DNA of 10,491 nucleotides from Chloroflexota bacterium (lineage in GTDB: Bacteria > Chloroflexota > Limnocylindria > Limnocylindrales > CSP1-4): NCBI GenBank assembly GCA_021815005.1, contig JAKAHL010000046.1, forward strand, positions 1 through 10,491. The letters run 5' to 3'. This document shows positions 6,361-10,491 of the stretch, piece by piece; position 1 is the first letter of the stretch, and every line of letters starts with the position of its first letter. A program made the position numbers and the translations under genes. The notes under the pieces were generated by a model. The model worked only from the letters and a program-made list of their open reading frames with translations, was not told the origin of the DNA and searched no databases.

Positions 6361-7328
6361 GCCAGCAGCGCCTCGACCTCTGCCCGCGCCGGGGGGTCTG
6401 CCGTGCCCGCCGGGCGGGCCACCCTGCGCGCGGCGACGGCGTTGCCCCAGCGGAGCGCGTCGGCGAGCGGACGGCCCTCCACCATCGCGGCGATGAACCC
6501 GGCGTTGAACGCGTCGCCGGCGCCCACGACGTTGACCGCCGGCACGGCGAACGCGGGGCTGCGGAGGACGACGCCGTCCGCGGTGCACGCGAGGGCCCCC
6601 TCGGCGCCCAGGCGCGCCACGACGGTCCGCGCCCCTCCGGCCAGCGCCAGCACCACCGCCGTCACGTCCTCGCGGGCGCGACCCGTCGCGGCCGCCAGCG
6701 GCACCAGCTCCTCGGGCCCGCTGCCGAGCACCACGTCGGCCAGCCCGATCGCCCGGTCCACCGCCGCGCGGCGCTCGCCGTCGAGCCCCCACAGCTCCAC
6801 GCGGAGGTTGAGGTCGATGGACACGGGGACGCCCGCCGCCCGCGCCATGGCCATCGCCGCCAGCACGGCGTCGCGCACGGGGGCGTGGCGCAGGCACATC
6901 CCGGTGGTGTGCAGCCAGGCCGCGCCCGCGATCGCGTCTGCCGGGACGTCCGCGGGCCGGAGCCAGCGCAGCGCGCCGCCATCGGCCGGCCAGACCACCA
7001 GCGAGCGCTCGCCGTCCGGCTCCACCATCGCGATGACCTGGCAGGTCGCGTCCGCCCCGGTCACCACCAGCGCGCTCGTGCCCACGCCGCAGGCGGCGAG
7101 GTCGGCCGCCACCCGTCGCCCGAACGCGTCGTCGCCCACGGCGCCCGAGAACGCCACGGGCACGCCGAGCGCCGCCAGCGCGCGGGCAGTGTTCGCGGCC
7201 GTGCCGCCCGGGGACAGCACCGGCTCGCGGACCTCGCGCCGGCCGTCGGGCAGCCGCGGCGGGACGTGGAGGGTGAGGTCCACGTTGGCGTCGCCGAGGA
7301 CGAGGACGCGCCGGCTCGGGTCGGGCAT
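6357..7328 (-). CDS. PfkB-family carbohydrate kinase
   Basis: This 323-residue protein is a ribokinase/PfkB-family sugar kinase, transferring phosphate from ATP to a sugar or nucleoside hydroxyl. The N-terminal strand VLVLGDANVDLTL (8-20) carries the substrate-binding Asp. The Gly-Gly signature SPGGTAANTARALAALG is at 39-55, a DLNLR motif at 172-176 resembles KDG/fructokinase-type members, and the second signature with catalytic base Asp272 is GAGDAFNAG (269-277). Length is normal. ATG at 7328 starts one base after the TGA of the TrpF-like gene, so the two are translationally coupled and very likely work in one pathway: a kinase plus a putative sugar-phosphate isomerase. The substrate is not evident. 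The stop overlaps that of the convergent hydrolase gene within the tetranucleotide CTAG. Confidence 0.92.
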   Translation of the reverse strand: MPDPSRRVLVLGDANVDLTLHVPPRLPDGRREVREPVLSPGGTAANTARALAALGVPVAFSGAVGDDAFGRRVAADLAACGVGTSALVVTGADATCQVIAMVEPDGERSLVVWPADGGALRWLRPADVPADAIAGAAWLHTTGMCLRHAPVRDAVLAAMAMARAAGVPVSIDLNLRVELWGLDGERRAAVDRAIGLADVVLGSGPEELVPLAAATGRAREDVTAVVLALAGGARTVVARLGAEGALACTADGVVLRSPAFAVPAVNVVGAGDAFNAGFIAAMVEGRPLADALRWGNAVAARRVARPAGTADPPARAEVEALLA

Positions 7329-7329
7329 C

Positions 7330-8031
7330 TCAGTCGGGGTCGGCGCGGGTGTCCGGGTCGTCGCCCAGCGCGCTCCGGGCCGCCGCGATGAACGCGCGGA
7401 CGCGCTCGAGGTCTTTGCGGAAGCCGCCGCCGGGGAGCGGCCGGCTCGTGTGCGTGAGCGAGTCCACGCCCCACGGCCGCACCACGCGGATCGCCTCCGC
7501 GACGTTCTCCGGCGACAGGCCGCCGGCGAGGATCACGGGCACGCACACGGACCGCACGATCTCGCGGCTGACCCGCCAGTCGTGGGTGGCGCCGCTGGCG
7601 CCGACGCCGGCGATGCCGGGGTCCTGCGTGTCGAGGATGAGGTAGTCGGCCACCTCCGCGTAGGCGCGCGCCTCGGCGATGCTCTCCGGGCCCGTCACGG
7701 ACACGGCCTGCATGACCGGCACGCCCGGCAGCCGGTCGCGCAGCGCGGCCACCCTGGCGGGCGAGGTGAGGTGGGCCGGCGGGCAGAGGTGCAGGATCGC
7801 GGGGCGCGTGGCGTCCACCAGCTCGGCGATGGCCACCGGGTCCGTCCACACGGTGAGCACGACGGCCCGGGCGCGGTTGCCCACGGCGCGCACGATCTCT
7901 GCCGCGAGTCGGACGGGCACCTCGCCCGGGAGGCCGCCATGGGGTGGGGTGATGCCGACGTGGTCGGCGCCGGCATCGGCGCAGGCGAGCGCCTCCATCA
8001 CGGTCTGCATGGTGTACAGCTGGGTGATCAC
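7330..8031 (-). CDS. TrpF-like TIM-barrel protein lacking the catalytic cysteine
   Basis: This 233-residue protein resembles phosphoribosylanthranilate isomerase (TrpF, PF00697) but is a divergent paralogue. TrpF normally starts with a K-I-C-G-x-T motif whose Cys is the general base; here the equivalent stretch reads QLYTMQT, placing Tyr6 where the Cys should be. The following EALACADAGADHVGI (13-27) matches TrpF well, as does the second catalytic region: DYLILDTQDPG at 129-139 with candidate acid Asp134, then GATHDW. LAGGLSPENVAEAI (168-181) is the phosphate-binding loop. The usual GVDVSSGVE is replaced by GVDSLTHTSRPLPGG. I chose GTG at 8031 because TACGCT ends 7 nt upstream. No other trp genes are nearby; it is coupled to a PfkB kinase. 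I infer an isomerase or aldolase acting on a different phosphorylated sugar, not tryptophan synthesis. The fold call is good, the reaction unknown. Confidence 0.85.
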   Translation of the reverse strand: MITQLYTMQTVMEALACADAGADHVGITPPHGGLPGEVPVRLAAEIVRAVGNRARAVVLTVWTDPVAIAELVDATRPAILHLCPPAHLTSPARVAALRDRLPGVPVMQAVSVTGPESIAEARAYAEVADYLILDTQDPGIAGVGASGATHDWRVSREIVRSVCVPVILAGGLSPENVAEAIRVVRPWGVDSLTHTSRPLPGGGFRKDLERVRAFIAAARSALGDDPDTRADPD

Positions 8032-8038
8032 GGGACGA

Positions 8039-8044
8039 AGCGTA
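8039..8044 (-). promoter_or_regulatory. -10 element (TACGCT) of the TrpF-like/kinase operon
   Basis: Read on the minus strand the hexamer TACGCT is followed by 7 nt (TCGTCCC) and the GTG at 8031, the same leaderless layout as at the other promoters proposed here. It decides the start of the TrpF-like gene, because no Shine-Dalgarno sequence is present and the frame stays open far upstream. Confidence 0.55.
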
Positions 8045-8064
8045 CGTCGGCGCGCCGGCCGAGG

Positions 8065-8088
8065 CGTCGCGGGCCGCCGCCCGCGACG
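8065..8088. promoter_or_regulatory. Perfect 10-bp-arm palindrome between divergent genes, candidate operator
   Basis: CGTCGCGGGC-CGCC-GCCCGCGACG has perfect 10-bp arms around 4 nt. It lies between the divergent TrpF-like and methyltransferase-MOSC genes. Relative to the predicted transcription starts it covers about -34 to -57 of the minus-strand operon and about -49 to -72 of the plus-strand gene, so one bound regulator could act on both. There is no T-run, so it is not a typical terminator. Confidence 0.5.
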
Positions 8089-8123
8089 GGAGGTCTGCCG
8101 CGCCCGCCGGACGGGCCGTCGGC

Positions 8124-8129
8124 TACAGT
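8124..8129 (+). promoter_or_regulatory. -10 element (TACAGT) of the methyltransferase-MOSC gene
   Basis: TACAGT is followed by 7 nt (CGCGCCC) and the ATG at 8137, so a leaderless transcript is expected. No Shine-Dalgarno sequence is placed to serve this ATG, and no convincing -35 is visible. Confidence 0.6.
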
Positions 8130-8136
8130 CGCGCCC

Positions 8137-9399
8137 ATGACCGACGCCATCCACGCCGCTGCCGCCCTGGGGTTCACCGCTGGCGCCGATGCCTACGAGC
8201 GCTCGCGACCCGGCTACCCGCCGGACGCCGTCGAGGCGCTCGTCGCCGCGCTGGGCCTGGCGCCCGGCCGCACCGTGCTCGAGCTGGGCGCGGGGACCGG
8301 CAAGCTCACCCGCCTGCTCGTGCCGTCCGGGGCGCGGCTGCTCGCGCTCGAGCCCGTCGAGGCCATGCGCGCCAAGCTCCGCGAGGCGGCGCCGGCGGCC
8401 GAGCTCGTGGATGGCACCGCGGAGTCGATCGGCCTGCCGGCCGCCTCGGTGGACGCAGTCGTGGTGGCGCAGGCGTTCCACTGGTTCGACGCCATCCGCG
8501 CGCTGTCCGAGGCACACCGCGTGCTCCGGCCGGGCGGGCGGCTGGCGCTGGTCTTCAACCGCCGCGACGCGACGGTGCCGTGGGTGCGCGGCCTCGATGA
8601 CGCGATCCGGCGCATCGCCGTCGGCGAGCCGCAGGTGTGGGACACGGCGTGGCGCGACATGCTGGACCGGACGCGGCTCTTCGGGCCGTGGCAGCGGCAG
8701 CGCTTCCGCCAGGTCCAGAGGCTCTCGCCCGAGGGCGTGCTGGACCGCGTCGCGTCGGTGAGCTACGTGGCAGCGGCCTCGTCCGAGGTGCGGGCCGGCC
8801 TGCTCGACGAGGTGCGGGCGCTGCTCGCCGCCGACCCGCTGACCGCCGGCGCCACCACGATCGAGCTGCCGTACGACACGGAGGTGCTCTGGGCCGAGCG
8901 CGCGTCGCCCGAGCCGGGGGACGTCGGGTTCGTCGTCGCGGTCAACGCCAACGCCGGCGGGGTGCCGAAGCCGCCGGTCGCCGGCTCGTCCTTCGCGCGG
9001 CTCGGGCCGACGAACGACGCCCACACGGAGCCCGAGCCCGTGCACGGCGGGCCCGACCAGGCCGTGTGCCTGTACGCGCAGGAGGCCATCGAGCGGGTCC
9101 GCGCCGACGGCCACCGGGCGTTCCCGGGCGCGTACGGCGAGAACCTCACGCTGCTGGGGATCGCCTGGGGGCAGCTCGCGGCCGGCGACCGGCTGGTGGT
9201 GGGCGAGGGCGAGACCGCGGTGGAGCTGGAGCTGACCAAGCACACAGCGCCGTGCCAGACGCTCGCCCACTGGTTCGTCGGGCGGCGCATCGCGCGGATC
9301 AGCGGCAAGGTTCACCCGGAGGACGCGCGCTGGTACGCCCGCGTGCTGCGCGAGGGCGAGGTGCGGCCGGGGATGCCGGTCCGCGTGGTGCGCGGGTAG
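8137..9399 (+). CDS. SAM-dependent methyltransferase fused to a MOSC domain
   Basis: One 420-residue chain joins two known domains. Residues 1-255 are a class I SAM-dependent methyltransferase: FTAGADAYERSRPGYP (13-28) is the entry helix common in this family, VLELGAGTGKL (47-57) the SAM-binding motif I, LEPVEAM (71-77) motif II, and AQAFHWFD (111-118) motif IV. Residues from about 263 to 418 are a MOSC domain (MOCO sulfurase C-terminal type): the strand VVAVNANAGGVPK, HGGPDQAV (303-310), GAYGENLT (331-338) and Cys373 in TAPCQTL, the conserved cysteine thought to carry sulfur in these proteins. MOSC domains are linked to molybdenum-cofactor-dependent detoxification and sulfur transfer. The ATG at 8137 follows a -10 element. 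No frameshift is needed. The join is unusual and the substrate of either half is unknown; both domain calls are firm. Confidence 0.92.
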   Translation: MTDAIHAAAALGFTAGADAYERSRPGYPPDAVEALVAALGLAPGRTVLELGAGTGKLTRLLVPSGARLLALEPVEAMRAKLREAAPAAELVDGTAESIGLPAASVDAVVVAQAFHWFDAIRALSEAHRVLRPGGRLALVFNRRDATVPWVRGLDDAIRRIAVGEPQVWDTAWRDMLDRTRLFGPWQRQRFRQVQRLSPEGVLDRVASVSYVAAASSEVRAGLLDEVRALLAADPLTAGATTIELPYDTEVLWAERASPEPGDVGFVVAVNANAGGVPKPPVAGSSFARLGPTNDAHTEPEPVHGGPDQAVCLYAQEAIERVRADGHRAFPGAYGENLTLLGIAWGQLAAGDRLVVGEGETAVELELTKHTAPCQTLAHWFVGRRIARISGKVHPEDARWYARVLREGEVRPGMPVRVVRG

Positions 9400-9432
9400 G
9401 GCCGGAGGCGGGCAGCGCGCGGTGACGTGGTG

Positions 9433-9449
9433 GATCCCCGGCCGGGATC
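9433..9449. promoter_or_regulatory. 17-bp palindrome over the -35 region of the small-protein gene
   Basis: GATCCC-CGGCC-GGGATC has perfect 6-bp arms around 5 nt, the same 6-5-6 layout as the array at 4068-4270 but with different arm sequence. It ends 10 bp before the TACCCT -10 element, so it covers the expected -35 position and could be an operator. It also lies 33 bp after the stop of the methyltransferase-MOSC gene, but has no T-run. Confidence 0.4.
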
Positions 9450-9459
9450 TGCGTCGCGC

Positions 9460-9465
9460 TACCCT
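9460..9465 (+). promoter_or_regulatory. -10 element (TACCCT) of the small-protein gene
   Basis: This is the same 14-mer context (9453-9466) as before the hydrolase gene. Here the triplet 6 nt downstream is ATC, not ATG. Transcription from A9472 would give an 18-nt leader with AGGGAGGA (9479-9486) just before the ATG at 9490. Confidence 0.55.
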
Positions 9466-9489
9466 GTCCCCATCGACCAGGGAGGACCC

Positions 9490-9687
9490 ATGACCGCCAG
9501 CGAGACCGTTGCCCAGCCCCTGCCGTCCACCCGCGAGGAGCTCCTCGCCCTGCACCGCGAGGCTCGCCTGCGGCGACTCGCTGCCGAGCCCGGTGGGCCC
9601 GAGTGGGAGGCGGCGAGCGCCGAGGTCAGCCGGATCGAGGTCCGGGTCGCGCAGATCGAGCGGGAGATGACACCGCCGCGGATGTAG
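9490..9687 (+). CDS. Small helical protein of unknown function (65 aa)
   Basis: I do not recognise this 65-residue protein. It begins MTASETVAQPLPSTREELLA and is mostly charged and helical: about 15-32 (REELLALHREARLRRLAA) and 37-60 (PEWEAASAEVSRIEVRVAQIERE) look like two amphipathic helices separated by EPGGP, so a helical hairpin or short coiled coil is likely. It has no Cys, no membrane segment and no signal peptide. ATG at 9490 has AGGGAGGA 3-4 nt upstream, a good but close ribosome-binding site. The frame is open upstream to 9427, but the promoter at 9460-9465 lies inside that extension, so the shorter form is preferred. It stands alone between its own promoter and that of the HNH gene. 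Coding is supported by the promoter, ribosome-binding site and codon pattern; the function is open. Confidence 0.75.
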   Translation: MTASETVAQPLPSTREELLALHREARLRRLAAEPGGPEWEAASAEVSRIEVRVAQIEREMTPPRM

Positions 9688-9790
9688 CGCGCCCTCGCGG
9701 GCGGCCCGTCGTCCCGGCCGCGGTTGCCGCTCGCGCCACGCTGACCGCCCGCTCACCAGCACGGCTCGGACGCGAACCGTCGCGCGCTGC

Positions 9791-9796
9791 TATGGT
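9791..9796 (+). promoter_or_regulatory. -10 element (TATGGT) of the HNH gene
   Basis: TATGGT is followed by 6 nt (TTGGGC) and the GTG at 9803. The spacing matches the other leaderless promoters here and selects the GTG over the in-frame TTG at 9797. Confidence 0.6.
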
Positions 9797-9802
9797 TTGG
9801 GC

Positions 9803-10318
9803 GTGGACGGGGTTGTTCTCGTGCTGAACCAGAACTACGAACCCCTGAACGTCTGCAACCTGCCGCGGGCGTTCAGGCTCGTCTTCGGCGAGAAGGCCGA
9901 GGTGATCGAGTTCGACCACCAGGAGATCCGCTCGGTGCGCTCTTCCTACCGGGCGCCCAGCGTCATCCGCCTCCAGCACCAGATCCGCCGGCCGCGGCCG
10001 CGCGTCAAGCTGTCGCGGCGCGAGATCTTCGTCCGCGACCAGCACACCTGCCAGTACTGCGGCAAGACGGGCAACGACCTCACCCTCGACCACGTCGTGC
10101 CGCGCCACCGCGGCGGCGGGCACACCTGGGAGAACCTCGTCGCCGCGTGCCGCACGTGCAACCACCGCAAGGGCGACCGCACACCCGAGGAGGCGCGGCT
10201 CCGCCTGCTCCGCCTGCCGTTCGAGCCCCGGAGCGACATCTACTCGCTGTTCACGCCCTACCTCGACGACACGCGCAACGAGGCCTGGCGCGACTACCTG
10301 TTCCTCGGCACCAACTAG
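9803..10318 (+). CDS. HNH endonuclease family protein
   Basis: This 171-residue protein is a stand-alone HNH nuclease of the small, widespread chromosomal type. The N-terminal part (VLVLNQNYEPLNVCNLPRAF, 5-24) is characteristic of this subgroup, which is common in actinobacteria, cyanobacteria and Chloroflexota. The HNH domain has the zinc-binding CQYC (83-86) and CRTC (116-119), the catalytic DH at 96-97 in LTLDHVVPRHRGG, Asn111 in WENLVAAC, and His121 in NHRKGD. The C-terminal 45 residues are a conserved tail with FTPYLDD and WRDYLF. It probably cuts DNA in a metal-dependent way, but the physiological role of this group is not settled. Nothing nearby suggests a restriction or phage module. 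The start is GTG at 9803, 6 nt after TATGGT. The CCA-adding enzyme gene begins 7 nt after its stop. Confidence 0.93.
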   Translation: MDGVVLVLNQNYEPLNVCNLPRAFRLVFGEKAEVIEFDHQEIRSVRSSYRAPSVIRLQHQIRRPRPRVKLSRREIFVRDQHTCQYCGKTGNDLTLDHVVPRHRGGGHTWENLVAACRTCNHRKGDRTPEEARLRLLRLPFEPRSDIYSLFTPYLDDTRNEAWRDYLFLGTN

Positions 10319-10325
10319 GCGCGGC

Positions 10326-10491
10326 ATGCGCGCCGATGACGACGGGGCCGATGGCGGCGCGGGGGACGAGGCCGCCCGCCTCGCGGGCATGGTCCCGTCC
10401 GCCGTCCTCGCCCTGATCGACCGTCTCGTCGAGGCCGGCCACGCCGCGTACGTCGTGGGCGGCTCGCTGCGCGACGCCCTGCTCGGCCGGG
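10326..10491 (+). CDS. cca: CCA tRNA nucleotidyltransferase, 5' end only
   Basis: Only the first 55 codons are in the window. After a charged, low-complexity lead (MRADDDGADGGAGDEAA) the chain reads VPSAVLALIDRLVEAGHAAY and then VVGGSLRDALLGR (43-55), the conserved first motif (GGxxRD) of class II CCA-adding enzymes and poly(A) polymerases of the nucleotidyltransferase fold. The catalytic aspartates would follow just beyond the edge. In bacteria this enzyme adds or repairs the 3' CCA end of tRNAs. ATG at 10326 lies 7 nt after the HNH stop, so it is probably co-transcribed. ATG at 10389 (Met22) is an alternative that drops the acidic lead. A poly(A) polymerase role cannot be excluded from this fragment. 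Confidence 0.88.
   Translation, partial: MRADDDGADGGAGDEAARLAGMVPSAVLALIDRLVEAGHAAYVVGGSLRDALLGR

Noticed and set aside
5592-7391. 599-codon plus-strand open frame
   Set aside because: It is a frame-shifted shadow of the hydrolase, then antisense to the kinase. The hydrolase frame carries SITK and GHGG.
8065-8088. Palindrome as an intrinsic terminator
   Set aside because: It lies upstream of two divergent genes rather than behind a gene, and has no T-run on either strand.
6403-9399. 998-codon plus-strand open frame
   Set aside because: The part before 8137 is antisense to the kinase and TrpF-like genes and is a product of high GC. Only the segment from the ATG at 8137 matches known domains.
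9690-9703. Hairpin CGCCC-TCGC-GGGCG after the small-protein gene as a terminator
   Set aside because: The stem is only 5 bp and no T-run follows. Such short GC stems are frequent by chance here.
7330-9762. 810-codon minus-strand open frame
   Set aside because: Upstream of 8031 it runs antisense to the methyltransferase-MOSC gene, with Arg/His/Pro/Ala-rich composition typical of a high-GC shadow frame.
9803-10318. HNH protein as part of a restriction, intron or phage module
   Set aside because: No methyltransferase of DNA type, intron structure, integrase or phage gene is adjacent. Its full N- and C-terminal parts match the widespread chromosomal subgroup.

Overview
The window is very GC-rich, densely packed bacterial DNA with many GTG starts. 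It holds vitamin B6 genes (pdxS, pdxT) followed by a SpoIIIAA/Ycf45-like ATPase, and a small HNH endonuclease next to a CCA-adding enzyme. This content, with promoters that suggest leaderless mRNAs, fits a high-GC Chloroflexota lineage (Limnocylindria-like). A high-GC actinobacterium is the main alternative. No rRNA, tRNA, CRISPR array or recognisable transposase is visible.

Layout. (1) Positions 1-3889, minus strand, look like one operon, transcribed in the order pdxS, pdxT, a double GNAT-like protein and a SpoIIIAA/Ycf45-like AAA ATPase that runs off the left edge. PdxS and PdxT together make pyridoxal 5'-phosphate; the other two genes have no obvious link to that pathway. (2) Positions 3890-4316 hold no gene. 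They contain an unusual 203-bp structured element: five 17-bp palindromes (GATGCG-N5-CGCATC) bounded by 23-bp inverted repeats, upstream of a possible pdxS promoter. (3) A GbsR/MarR-like regulator (minus) and a serine beta-lactamase-family hydrolase (plus) diverge from a repeat-rich spacer. (4) A PfkB sugar kinase and a divergent TrpF-like TIM-barrel protein that lacks the catalytic cysteine form a two-gene minus-strand operon. Its last gene converges on the hydrolase with overlapping stop codons. (5) A fused methyltransferase-MOSC protein is divergent from that operon across a 105-bp spacer with a perfect 10-bp-arm palindrome. (6) A 65-residue helical protein, an HNH endonuclease and the start of a CCA tRNA nucleotidyltransferase follow on the plus strand.

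Six start regions carry a TANNNT -10 motif. In five of them the motif ends 6-7 nt before the ATG or GTG, as expected for leaderless mRNAs, and this was used to choose starts. The points most worth following are the 203-bp palindrome array, the cysteine-less TrpF paralogue paired with a sugar kinase, and the methyltransferase-MOSC fusion.
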